In this document: positions 13,460-22,673 of the stretch, in pieces
Position numbering within the stretch: position 1 is the stretch's first letter
How the letters are laid out: every line of letters begins with the position of its first letter
Assembly (NCBI RefSeq): GCF_029910655.1
Contig: NZ_CP123897.1
Location: forward strand, 2,655,547 to 2,719,546
Source: Methylomonas sp. UP202
GTDB taxonomy: Bacteria > Pseudomonadota > Gammaproteobacteria > Methylococcales > Methylomonadaceae
Length of the DNA stretch: 64,000 bases
Direction: 5' to 3'
Notes under the pieces: generated by a model
Told to the model about the DNA's origin: nothing
The model's database searches: none
What the model saw: only the letters and a program-made list of their open reading frames with translations
Program-made: the position numbers and the translations under genes

Positions 13460-15724
13460 ATGAGCCTGTCACGCCGTTATCTGCCCCGTACGCTACGCCG
13501 GCAATTTCTGTTCACATTGGCCGCGCTGGCGGCCTTAATTCTGGCCGGCGGCCTGACCGCGGTCCATGCCTTGCGCGGCTCGGCGAACACCGTCGCCTGG
13601 CTGGCGGAGGAACGCTTGGAAAGCCTGCGGCAAGCGCAACAGATGGTCGACCAGACCTTGCAGATCGAACGCGCCTCCTACCAATTGGCAAGGACCGGCG
13701 CACTCGCCCCAATGCGGGCAAGTTACGCCGATATCGCCAAGCGCATGGAAATCTTCGATGTATTGGTGGACAAACTGGCCGCCGGCGGCGAAGACGCCGC
13801 CTTGCTGGATTTGCGGCAAGCCAGTCAATTGTTTCGCAATACCGCGAATGTCGTCGCGCAGTTGCGGGAAAGCGCCGTGCGCGAATCCCTGGCGCCCCAA
13901 GACACAGCCGACAGCGCCGCCCGCCATCGCGTGCAACAGGAATTCGACGAGGAGCTCCGCCGCCAGGCCACCGCGATGGTAGACGCCGCGCGGACCTTGA
14001 ACGATCAATACACCGAAGCCTACCGGAACAGCGTGAGGGATCTGTGGCAAACCGCCCGCGACAAGGAACATTGGGTGGAAATCCTACTGGCCGGCAGCTT
14101 ACTGCTGGCTTGGACGATCGCCCAAGTCTTCGTGGGCCGGCACGTACTGGCGCGTCTGCAACACATTAGTCGCCAATTACGCGAAGACCATCCCGACAAC
14201 GCGACCGGGAGTACGCCGCGATCCGACGTCGACGAAATCGATGAGATGGCCCAGGCCGTGGCGCAATTTCGCGAGGATAGGCGACAACTGGCGCTACGCA
14301 CCGAGGAATTGGCGCGCGCCCGCGACGCGGCCGAATCGGCCAACAAAGCCAAGAGCGCGTTTCTCGCCAATATGAGCCACGAACTGCGTACGCCGTTGAG
14401 CGCGATTTTGGGCTTTTCCAGCATGTTGCGCGACGATCCCGAACTGAGCGAAAGCCAGCTGGAAAGTCTGGACATCATTAATCGTAGCGGCGAGCACCTG
14501 CTGGATTTGATCAACGATGTGCTGGAAATCGCCAAGATCGAGGCTGGTCAACTTAAATTGACGGTCGCGCCGTTCGACCTCGGCGGCCTGGTCAGAGACG
14601 TGACCGACATGATGCAAGCACGGGCGTCAGCCAAAGGTTTACGGCTCGGCGTAGACCAATCGTCCGAGTTTCCCCGTTTCATCAAGGCCGACCAAGCTCG
14701 GCTCCGCCAGATATTGGTGAATCTGATCGGCAACGCGCTGAAGTTCACCCCAGCAGGCGGTGTGACGGTAAGGCTGGCGACGCTGGAAAACCACCGCCAG
14801 CACTTGCTGATGACGGTCGAAGACACCGGACCCGGCATTGCCCCGGAGGATCAACAACGCTTGTTCGAACCGTTCGTGCAGTTGGCGGATAACGGCGATC
14901 AAAAAGGCACCGGACTTGGCTTGGCCATTACCCGACAATTCGTCGAATTGATGGGAGGCCGAATCTCGGTGACCAGCACGCCCGGCAAGGGCTCGCTATT
15001 TTCCGTCGACGTGCCGGTCGAACTAGTGGCGGATGAGGCATTTCCGGTAAGCCTTACCCCCAGATCGGGGTCGGCGATCCGCCTGGCGCCTGGCCAACCG
15101 GCTTATCGAATCTTGATCGCCGACGACCAAATCGAAAACCAGATTCTACTCCGGCAGTTGATGAACCGTCTTGGCTTGGAAACCCGAATTGCGGGCAACG
15201 GCCAACAGTGTTTGGATCTCTGTCGGGACTGGCAACCCGATCTGATTTGGATGGATAGACGGATGCCGGTGCTGGACGGCGTCGAGGCGACCCGGCAAAT
15301 CCGCCGCCTGCCGGGCGGCAACCGGATCAAGATTATCGCCGTTACCGCCTCCGCCTTCCGGGAAGAACAGCAGGAAATGCTGGACGCCGGTATGGACGAC
15401 TTCATTCCCAAGCCTTACCGGTTTCAAGAGATCTACGATTGCTTGGCCACGCAGTTGGGCCTCAAGTTCGTTGACGACCGTTTATCGAATATGGTTGAAC
15501 CTCCCGCCAACGCTCCGATCGAGGACTCGCTGGCCGACTTGCCGGCGCCGTTGCGCCTATCGCTGCGGCAGGCACTGGAGAGCCTGGACGCCGCCCAAAT
15601 AGCGGCGGCGATAAGTCAAATCGGCGTCGGACACGCCGCGCTGGCGGAGCGGCTGGCCGCGTTGGCGGCGAATTTCGACTATCCGGGCATTTTGAAACTC
15701 CTGGAAACCGCTGACCTCGACTAA
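13460..15724 (+). CDS. Hybrid sensor histidine kinase paired with a binding protein
   Basis: Inner-membrane hybrid kinase, 754 residues. Start at 13460 places TM1 at about residues 14-36; the frame's upstream codons overlap the binding-protein gene. Order: TM1, all-helical periplasmic region (about 40-198), TM2 (200-226), HAMP-like linker, HisKA with His307 (ANMSHELRTP), HATPase_c (NLIGNALKF, GTGLGLAI), receiver with Asp599 in WMDRRMP, and the conserved 60-residue tail. The helical sensor matches the TorS type, which receives a signal from a periplasmic binding protein; the gene before it encodes one. Transmitter and receiver are close paralogues of the kinases at 7157 and 19006, but PAS domains are missing. 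Confidence 0.92.
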   Translation: MSLSRRYLPRTLRRQFLFTLAALAALILAGGLTAVHALRGSANTVAWLAEERLESLRQAQQMVDQTLQIERASYQLARTGALAPMRASYADIAKRMEIFDVLVDKLAAGGEDAALLDLRQASQLFRNTANVVAQLRESAVRESLAPQDTADSAARHRVQQEFDEELRRQATAMVDAARTLNDQYTEAYRNSVRDLWQTARDKEHWVEILLAGSLLLAWTIAQVFVGRHVLARLQHISRQLREDHPDNATGSTPRSDVDEIDEMAQAVAQFREDRRQLALRTEELARARDAAESANKAKSAFLANMSHELRTPLSAILGFSSMLRDDPELSESQLESLDIINRSGEHLLDLINDVLEIAKIEAGQLKLTVAPFDLGGLVRDVTDMMQARASAKGLRLGVDQSSEFPRFIKADQARLRQILVNLIGNALKFTPAGGVTVRLATLENHRQHLLMTVEDTGPGIAPEDQQRLFEPFVQLADNGDQKGTGLGLAITRQFVELMGGRISVTSTPGKGSLFSVDVPVELVADEAFPVSLTPRSGSAIRLAPGQPAYRILIADDQIENQILLRQLMNRLGLETRIAGNGQQCLDLCRDWQPDLIWMDRRMPVLDGVEATRQIRRLPGGNRIKIIAVTASAFREEQQEMLDAGMDDFIPKPYRFQEIYDCLATQLGLKFVDDRLSNMVEPPANAPIEDSLADLPAPLRLSLRQALESLDAAQIAAAISQIGVGHAALAERLAALAANFDYPGILKLLETADLD

Positions 15725-15884
15725 CCGGCGGCACGCTACGCAGCCGCGTCGCCGCCAGCTCGGCTAGCCTAACTTGAATATTCGCGTGGTTTTCGACCTA
15801 TCGGCTATGCTTATCGGCTAACGCAAGTGGCGTGGTGACGCTGAAAATCCGTATGCGGTTTAACGAATTTTCCGGGGGCTTCGA

Positions 15885-18368
15885 ATGAAAGCAGGTAAGC
15901 ATGACGCCGACTTAACGGCGATTGCCAAACTGGCGTTAGCGCTGAGTTTGTCGCAGTTGGCTTCGCTTGCGAGCGCGAACGAACCCGAGGACACCGCAAT
16001 CTCGCCCGCTAAACCGGCCAGCGCCACCCAGCCCGATTCGACCCCCTCAAACTCCAACGCTCTCGAAAGCCTAAGCGAAGCGCTAGCCGCCGTCGACGAA
16101 TTCAACGGCCCGTTAAAGGATGTCGCGGACATGGACATTGACGAGCTGGTCAAGGTCAAGGTCTCGCCCTTCGAAGTGTCCAGCGAGCTCGATAGCGGTT
16201 ACCGGGCTTCCAACTCGGTGTCCGGCTCGCGTTTCGACGCGCCGATTCGCGAATTGCCTTTCGCGATCCAAAGCTTTACCGAAGCCTTTATCAAGGATCA
16301 ACGGCCTCGCGAGATTTTCGACATCGCCCGCTATTCTCCCGGCGTCACCTATCGGAGCAACGATTTCAACGAAGGTAACGCGAATCTGGCGATCCGCGGC
16401 TTTACCGTTGGCTCGTTGGCCGGCGGCAATATTCAGACCTTGCGGGACGGGGTGCATGGTCCGTCGATTCTGGATTTCACGAATGTGTCGCGAGTGGAAG
16501 TCGTCAAGGGGCCGGCCTCGTTTCTGTACGGGCAAGTCGCCCCGGGCGGTATCGTCAACGTCATCACCAAAACGCCTCGGCGCCAATTCGCGGCGAATGC
16601 CGCCGCCCGTTACGGTTCCTACGGCCAATACCGCTTCGAAACCGATGTAACCGGGCCGGCCTCGAAAACTCTGTTCTACCGAATGGCGGCCTCTTACGAC
16701 CAAGATTTGCACTATTGGGAGCCTTACGACGCCCATGCCTGGAATATTTCGCCATCCCTGCTTTGGCAGCCCATCGACCGCTTCAGCCTATCGCTGAAAT
16801 ACGAGCGGTTCGAAAAGATCGAAGCGCCGCAATTAATGCAAAAGCCCGGTTACGGTACTTGGACCGGCATCATGCCCAGTGCAACCGATCCCAACCGATC
16901 CGGCGTCGACGTGCCGGGCCTGCCTGACACCTGGAACGGCATGGCCTACAGCGATTATCGCCATAGCAATACCCATAACCTCAGCACCTGGTTAGACTTC
17001 AAAGCCGACGAACACTGGAATTTGCGGGCAGGCTATTCCCATATGGAATACGACGTGGATGCATTGGCCACCGGCAATTTCGGCATGGCGAACAACGTCA
17101 CGACCTTACAGGGCCGGCGGGTTCGCCATCAGGTCTACAGCAACCGCGACGACACGATCGAACTGCAAGGCGTCGGCCGTTACGACGTGGGCTTCGCCAG
17201 TCTGCGCCTGTTGTTCGGTGGGCAGTACGTGGACCGCAATTTTCACCGCTGGGCCGGTCAGGCGCCCAACGATCCAAGCCTGGGCGGCAATCCGACCGCG
17301 TCGCCGCTGCCGCTATGGGATTTGAGCGATCCCTCGACCTGGAATCGCCACACCTCGATCGGCTTGTCGGGATTGACAGCTTCCCGGTTCGACCAAAACC
17401 TCAACGCGGCGGATAAGTCGGTTTACGGCGGCTCGACCTTCGGATTTTTCGGAGATCGCTTACTGGTGCTGACCGGCTGGCGTTGGACCGAGACCGAAAG
17501 CCGGCTTAGCGACGTCTTGAACCAGCGGTCGCAGCCGCGGGTTAGCGCCAGCCGAGTGACGCCACAGTACGGGCTATTGTTCAAATTGACGCCGGAATGG
17601 TCCTGGTTCGCCAGCTATGCCGAATCCTTCGTCCCCGGCACATTTTCCATCAACCGTCTTGACGGCGGCACAGCCATTCCGGACCCCAGCGAGGGCCGGG
17701 GCTACGACGTCGGCATCAAAGCGGAATGGCTCGACGGCCGCCTGTCCAGCACCTTGAGCTACTTCGACATCGAAAATAAAAACATCGTCAACGACTTGGC
17801 CGTTACCGACGCCAACGGCGTCGTGACGATCTACGGCGTACAGACCGGCAAGCAAACTTCGCGCGGCATCGAATGGGATGCCACCGCCCAATTGACCGAA
17901 CAATGGCAGCTCTATCTATCCTATACCTATATGGATGCCAAGATTACCGAGTTCACCGGCCGGGACGATGCCATCCTGGCTCAGAACCCCGATACGCTGG
18001 ACGCCACCGGCCTAGCGTATTACAAGAATGCGCTACGATTTCATAACGCGCCGCTGCAAATGAGCGCGCCGCATCTTGCCAATCTATGGACGCGTTACGA
18101 CTTCAAGGCCGACGCCTGGCGCGGCTTGCATATCGGTGGCGGCTTCAATTTCGTCTACGATCAAACCCTGTTATCGGATACCCCAAGCTCGGACCGGCAA
18201 ACCTATCTGCTGTTGAACGCGTTGATCGGCTATAGCTGGCGAGTCGGCGAACACGAACTGAGCGTGGATTTCATGGGGAAAAATCTGCTAGACGAACAAT
18301 ATCGTCCCTCGCAAAGCAGCCGAAGCCGGCCGCGCGAGCTGACGATCAGTTTCTCCGTCAAGTTTTGA
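15885..18368 (+). CDS. TonB-dependent outer-membrane receptor (no STN domain)
   Basis: Siderophore-type TonB-dependent receptor of 827 residues. It has a signal peptide ending near SLASA (about residue 31), a spacer, then DIDELVKVKVSPFEV preceding the plug (about residues 100-230; RVEVVKGPASFLYGQVAPGG), and a 22-strand barrel ending in SVKF, the terminal Phe needed for barrel assembly. There is no STN signalling domain and no FecIR pair beside it. Instead a yfiR-type gene begins 16 bases downstream and a CHASE8 hybrid kinase follows. That arrangement suggests occupancy or uptake is reported through YfiR and the kinase. Substrate not predictable. Confidence 0.9.
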   Translation: MKAGKHDADLTAIAKLALALSLSQLASLASANEPEDTAISPAKPASATQPDSTPSNSNALESLSEALAAVDEFNGPLKDVADMDIDELVKVKVSPFEVSSELDSGYRASNSVSGSRFDAPIRELPFAIQSFTEAFIKDQRPREIFDIARYSPGVTYRSNDFNEGNANLAIRGFTVGSLAGGNIQTLRDGVHGPSILDFTNVSRVEVVKGPASFLYGQVAPGGIVNVITKTPRRQFAANAAARYGSYGQYRFETDVTGPASKTLFYRMAASYDQDLHYWEPYDAHAWNISPSLLWQPIDRFSLSLKYERFEKIEAPQLMQKPGYGTWTGIMPSATDPNRSGVDVPGLPDTWNGMAYSDYRHSNTHNLSTWLDFKADEHWNLRAGYSHMEYDVDALATGNFGMANNVTTLQGRRVRHQVYSNRDDTIELQGVGRYDVGFASLRLLFGGQYVDRNFHRWAGQAPNDPSLGGNPTASPLPLWDLSDPSTWNRHTSIGLSGLTASRFDQNLNAADKSVYGGSTFGFFGDRLLVLTGWRWTETESRLSDVLNQRSQPRVSASRVTPQYGLLFKLTPEWSWFASYAESFVPGTFSINRLDGGTAIPDPSEGRGYDVGIKAEWLDGRLSSTLSYFDIENKNIVNDLAVTDANGVVTIYGVQTGKQTSRGIEWDATAQLTEQWQLYLSYTYMDAKITEFTGRDDAILAQNPDTLDATGLAYYKNALRFHNAPLQMSAPHLANLWTRYDFKADAWRGLHIGGGFNFVYDQTLLSDTPSSDRQTYLLLNALIGYSWRVGEHELSVDFMGKNLLDEQYRPSQSSRSRPRELTISFSVKF

Positions 18369-18384
18369 TGGCGGCACCTGAACC

Positions 18385-19002
18385 GTGAAACACGCCGACC
18401 TCGCCTGTTTCGACGCCACTCCGCGACTCAATCGGCGTTCCCGGCGCCGCTTGGGCATCGCGGCACTGTTGCTGGGTATGTTGGTTCCGGCGGTGAATGC
18501 CGACCCGACGCCGGGGCAGAGCAGCGCGATTCGCGTCAAAGCCGCGTTTTTACGCAATTTCGCCCGCTACGTCACTTGGCCGGAGCCGGTTTCCCCCAGC
18601 GTCGATAGGCCTTGGTGCATCGCGGTGTTGGGCCCGGACCCGTTCGGCGAGGTACTGGAAACCAGCGTCAAGGATAGAAGCGAGCAAGGTCACGCGTTTG
18701 AAATCGTTCGAGCGGAACGCACGGTGGATTTGCCGATCTGCCATATCGTCTTTGTTGCGTATACCGATATTACGCTTCGCCACGCCGCGTTGGCCGAACT
18801 GAAACGAAAACCGGTACTGACGGTCGGCGATGCGGAAGACTTTATTGCGGATGGCGGCGTTATCCGCTTTAAAGTCGACGAGCGGGTCGGCATGACCATT
18901 AATCTCGATCAAGCCCGCGCCGTTTCGCTGACGATTCAAACCAAGCTGCTGGAAGTCTCCAACGAAATCTTGATCAACGGCAATTTTCGCCGGGTACGAT
19001 AA
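18385..19002 (+). CDS. YfiR-family periplasmic regulator (DUF4154)
   Basis: Exported YfiR-type protein, 205 residues, GTG start. The N-terminus has an arginine-rich region then a hydrophobic signal segment (LGIAALLLGMLVPAVNA). The domain begins at VKAAFLRNFARYVTWPEP, the hallmark of DUF4154, and carries a conserved cysteine pair (PWCIAVLG and LPICHIVF) and the ending INLDQARAVSL. In Pseudomonas YfiR represses the CHASE8-domain cyclase YfiN from the periplasm. Here the next gene, three bases downstream, is a CHASE8 hybrid kinase, so YfiR probably controls that kinase. It lies between a TonB receptor and the kinase in one operon. Confidence 0.88.
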   Translation: MKHADLACFDATPRLNRRSRRRLGIAALLLGMLVPAVNADPTPGQSSAIRVKAAFLRNFARYVTWPEPVSPSVDRPWCIAVLGPDPFGEVLETSVKDRSEQGHAFEIVRAERTVDLPICHIVFVAYTDITLRHAALAELKRKPVLTVGDAEDFIADGGVIRFKVDERVGMTINLDQARAVSLTIQTKLLEVSNEILINGNFRRVR

Positions 19003-19005
19003 GCG

Positions 19006-22000
19006 ATGACGATGCCATCCAACATCCAAGGCCGGCTGGTACTGATTCTGTGGGGCAGCGCCCTGCTGGCGTTTCTGTTGGCAGGCGCCGGCTTGGCAAT
19101 GTTTCAAAACCTGACGCGGGAGCAAAGAGCCGCGCAAATCATCGAACCCTATGCGCGCATGATCGCGGTTGGCACCGATACAGCCATCGCCTTCGAAGAT
19201 CCTACGCGTGCGCAGGAAATCCTCGACACCTTAAAATCCAATCCGCAAATTCAAGCGGCGGCCATCGTTTTGGACAACGGCCGGGTGTTGGCGAGTTTCG
19301 AGCGTTTGCCGCAAAGCTCTCTAGCGCGGGCACTTCCAGAAAAGGACGGGATTTTCGTGAATCGCGAGCGCGCCGACTGGTTGCAAACCTTATCCAGCGG
19401 CGCCAGGCTGTATCTGGCCATGAGTATGGCGGCCATCGAGCAGCAAACCCGCGAAATCTTCGCTTTATTCGGCGGCGGCGTGCTGGTGCTGCTGATCGCC
19501 ACGATAGGCCAACAACTGATGCTGAAGCGCGCCATCGTCGCGCCGATCGCCGCACTGACCGACGCAAGCGAACGGGTGAGGTTCTCGGCCGATTACCACC
19601 ACCGCGTGCCGGCCGGCGGCGCCGAGGAACTGGCTCGCTTGGGACAAAACTTCAACGCGATGATGGCGGCAATCCAGGAACGCGAGCAGGCATTGCGCCA
19701 TGCCAACGTGTTCCAACACACGATATTGCAAAACATCGCCCACGGTATCATCTCCACATCCCCGGACGGCACCGTCACCAGTTTCAATCCGGCCGCCGAG
19801 CGTTTACTGGGTTATGCCGCAAGCGAAGTCGTCGGCCGCGCGACACCCGCGCTTTGGCACGACGGCGAGGAAATCGTCCGCTACGCTCGCGAGCTTTCCG
19901 CGGAACTCGGAGTAACCCTATCGCCGGGCTTCGAGGTATTCACCGCCAAGCCGATGCGTCATCAACCGGAGGAACGCGAATGGACCTTCATCCGTAAGAA
20001 CGGGCAACGGATTCCGGTGTATTTGTCGATTACCGCTTTGCGCGACGATGCCGGACGGATCGGCGGCTTCGTCGGCCTGACCTACGACCTTTCCGAACGC
20101 AAGCAAACCCAGCAACGCCTGCATTTGCTCAGTTTCGCGCTGGATCGAGTCGAGGAGACGATATTGTTGATGGGCGAGAACGACCCGCGTTTTTTGTATG
20201 CCAATCTAAGTACGGTGCGCACCCTGGGCTATAGCCGCGAAGAACTCACCGGCGGCATGAGCCTATTCGACATCATCCCGGATTGGACCGACGCGATGTG
20301 GGCGAGCTTCCGGCGGGAACTGAGCGAGCGGCGGCGCGCGCAATTCGAAACCCAGCATCAACGCCGGGACGGCCGACGCTTTCCGGTGGAAGTGACGGCC
20401 AATGTGTTCGAATTCGCCGGCCAAATCTACAACTTGGTCATTTGCCGGGACGTTAGCGAATGCAAGCAAGCCGAGGCGGCCCTGGCGAAAAGGGTGCGCG
20501 AGTTTCGCACGCTGACCGAGAACCATCCCGACGGCATCGTACGCTTCGACACCCTGGGCCGCCATCTGTACATCAATGCGGCGGCCGCGCGCAGTTCGGG
20601 AACTGCCGGAATGTCGCCGATCGGCAAGACCGTATGCGAATTGCCGATACCGGGCAATCCGGACCTGACGCAACCATTGCTGAACGCCGTGTTGGGGGTT
20701 GTCAGCAGCGGCGCGCCGAATTTGATGGAATTTACCTGGCCGACCGGACGTACCACCGAAATTCGCCATATTCCGGAACTCGGCGAACATGGCGAGGTAG
20801 CCAGCGTGCTGGCGATCGCCCGCGATGTTACCGAGCGCAAGCGTATCGAGGCGGAGCTGGACCAATATAAGCTACAACTGGAAGACACCGTGCGGCGCCG
20901 CACCGACGAATTGCGGCTGGCCCGCGACGCTGCGGAAGCCGCCAACAAGGCCAAAAGCGTGTTCCTAGCCAATATGAGCCACGAATTGCGGACGCCGCTC
21001 AACGCGATCTTGGGTTTCTCCGGCATGATGCGCCACGACCCGCAGATCACCGAGCATCAGGCGGAGAGCTTGGATATCATCAATCGTAGCGGCGAGCATT
21101 TGCTCAATCTGATCAACGACGTACTGGAAGTCGCGAAAATAGAAGCGGGCCGTCTGCAACTGGACATCGCCGCGTTCGATTTATACGCGCTGGTCAAGGA
21201 CGTCACCGAGATGATGCGCATCCGGGCTCGCGAAAAAGGTTTGTCGCTGGTGCTCGAGCAAGCCGACGAATGCCCTCGCTACGTCAGTTCCGACGAAGCC
21301 CGCATCCGCCAGATACTAATCAATCTGATCAACAACGCCGTGAAATTTACCGAACACGGACACGTCACGCTGCGGATGGGGATCAAGCACAACGCCAAAC
21401 ATCATTTGCTGATCGAGGTGGAGGACAGCGGCCCCGGCATCGCGGCGGAAGATCAATCGCGCTTGTTCGAACCCTTCGTACAGTTGGCCGACGGCGTCTC
21501 TCAACAAGGGACTGGCTTAGGACTGACGATTACCCGCCAATTCGTCCGGATGCTGGGCGGCGACATTCGCGTTAAAAGCGAATTGGGCCAAGGCTCGCTG
21601 TTTCGAGTGGAGTTACCGGTGGCGCTGGCCGGCGCGGAGGGTATTACCGAGTTATCCTCCGCTTCCGGCGGCAAGGTGATCGGCCTGGCCGGCGGTCAAC
21701 CCCGTTACCGGATACTGATCGCCGAAGATCAGCACGAAAACCGCTTGCTGCTGGGACGCTTGATGACCGGCTTGGGCCTGGACACGAAATTCGCAGAGAA
21801 TGGCCGGGATTGTGTAACGCTATTCGAGAACTGGCATCCGGACTTGATTTGGATGGACCGGCGCATGCCGGTGATGGACGGCATCGAGGCCACCCAGCGG
21901 ATTCGGCAAGCGCCGGGAGGACGACACGTTAAAATTATCGCGGTCACCGCGTCGGCGTTTCAGGAACAGCAGCAGGAAATGTTGGACGCCGGCATGGACG

Positions 22001-22326
22001 ACGTGATCCGTAAGCCTTACCAGTTCGCGGAAATATACGACTGCCTGGCGCGGCAGCTGGGACTGAGCTATCGCTACGCCAGCGAGGCGCCGGCCACCGC
22101 CGCGCCGGCCGTGGATACCGACGCGCTGGCGGCGCTTCCGGCCGAATTGCGCAATCGGCTGACCGACGCCTTGGAAAACCTGAACAGCGAAGCGGTCGCC
22201 GCGCTGATCGCCGAAATCGCCTTGCTAGACCCAAGCCTGGCGGTCGCGTTGTCCGGCGTGGCCGACCAATTCAATTATCAAGCGTTGCTCGGATATCTGG
22301 ATGCCGCTAAGCGGAAGAACGGCTAG
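19006..22326 (+). CDS. CHASE8/HAMP/PAS hybrid sensor histidine kinase
   Basis: Inner-membrane hybrid kinase, 1106 residues. Order: TM1 (about 10-31), CHASE8-type periplasmic sensor (about 35-145; AQIIEPYARMIAVGTDTAIAFED), TM2 (about 148-170), HAMP (to about 225), PAS domains near 235-360, 365-490 and 495-620, coiled coil, HisKA with His659 (ANMSHELRTP), HATPase_c, receiver with Asp951 in WMDRRMP, and the shared 60-residue tail. CHASE8 is the sensor of YfiN, which is held by YfiR; a yfiR gene lies three bases upstream. The second PAS (FLYAN...LGYSREEL...FDIIPDW) closely matches the third PAS of the kinase at 7157, a sign of domain duplication. Confidence 0.92.
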   Translation: MTMPSNIQGRLVLILWGSALLAFLLAGAGLAMFQNLTREQRAAQIIEPYARMIAVGTDTAIAFEDPTRAQEILDTLKSNPQIQAAAIVLDNGRVLASFERLPQSSLARALPEKDGIFVNRERADWLQTLSSGARLYLAMSMAAIEQQTREIFALFGGGVLVLLIATIGQQLMLKRAIVAPIAALTDASERVRFSADYHHRVPAGGAEELARLGQNFNAMMAAIQEREQALRHANVFQHTILQNIAHGIISTSPDGTVTSFNPAAERLLGYAASEVVGRATPALWHDGEEIVRYARELSAELGVTLSPGFEVFTAKPMRHQPEEREWTFIRKNGQRIPVYLSITALRDDAGRIGGFVGLTYDLSERKQTQQRLHLLSFALDRVEETILLMGENDPRFLYANLSTVRTLGYSREELTGGMSLFDIIPDWTDAMWASFRRELSERRRAQFETQHQRRDGRRFPVEVTANVFEFAGQIYNLVICRDVSECKQAEAALAKRVREFRTLTENHPDGIVRFDTLGRHLYINAAAARSSGTAGMSPIGKTVCELPIPGNPDLTQPLLNAVLGVVSSGAPNLMEFTWPTGRTTEIRHIPELGEHGEVASVLAIARDVTERKRIEAELDQYKLQLEDTVRRRTDELRLARDAAEAANKAKSVFLANMSHELRTPLNAILGFSGMMRHDPQITEHQAESLDIINRSGEHLLNLINDVLEVAKIEAGRLQLDIAAFDLYALVKDVTEMMRIRAREKGLSLVLEQADECPRYVSSDEARIRQILINLINNAVKFTEHGHVTLRMGIKHNAKHHLLIEVEDSGPGIAAEDQSRLFEPFVQLADGVSQQGTGLGLTITRQFVRMLGGDIRVKSELGQGSLFRVELPVALAGAEGITELSSASGGKVIGLAGGQPRYRILIAEDQHENRLLLGRLMTGLGLDTKFAENGRDCVTLFENWHPDLIWMDRRMPVMDGIEATQRIRQAPGGRHVKIIAVTASAFQEQQQEMLDAGMDDVIRKPYQFAEIYDCLARQLGLSYRYASEAPATAAPAVDTDALAALPAELRNRLTDALENLNSEAVAALIAEIALLDPSLAVALSGVADQFNYQALLGYLDAAKRKNG

Positions 22327-22560
22327 ATCGGCGCCGGTCCACCAATGGCTATATTCTGGCCATTCAACGAACGCTCGACGCAAGATGGCGCACTATGATT
22401 AACGATCCGGCGTGACGCGATGCTCAAAACCTTAGCTTAAAAAGGGAAGCCGCTCGTGCAGGGCAAGACAACTCGGCATACAATAACCGGTTGTATACGA
22501 CCGATGCGGCGCTGATTCAGGAGCGTTGACAACCAAGGAAGCGCCTGTCGGCAGAATCGG

Positions 22561-22610
22561 CGAATTCCTCCGCCGGCAGCAAAGATGACGGCTGCCGGCG
22601 GAGGAATTCG
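22561..22610. repeat. Perfect 20-bp inverted repeat before the HD-GYP gene
   Basis: CGAATTCCTCCGCCGGCAGC at 22561-22580 faces its exact complement at 22591-22610 across a ten-base spacer (aaagatgacg). No T-run follows, so it is not a standard terminator. It lies 64 bases before the start of the HD-GYP regulator gene. Could be an RNA hairpin in the leader, an operator, or a small palindromic insertion. Confidence 0.85.
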
Positions 22611-22660
22611 AGTACCCCAACCCATCGGCCGCGCTAATCCAAGTAGCCGCCGCGCAACCG

Positions 22661-22668
22661 GAGGAGGC
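22661..22668 (+). promoter_or_regulatory. Strong ribosome-binding site that selects a TTG start
   Basis: GGAGGAGG is followed after about six bases by TTG at 22674. The alternative ATG at 22692 has only a weak site, so the TTG is preferred. Confidence 0.65.
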
Positions 22669-22673
22669 CCGCC

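Noticed and set aside
22440..22540. c-di-GMP (GEMM) riboswitch before the HD-GYP gene
   Set aside because: GTGCAGGGCAAGAC looks like the start of the class, but the conserved second half (the CGCAAAGCC-type arm and tetraloop receptor) is missing.
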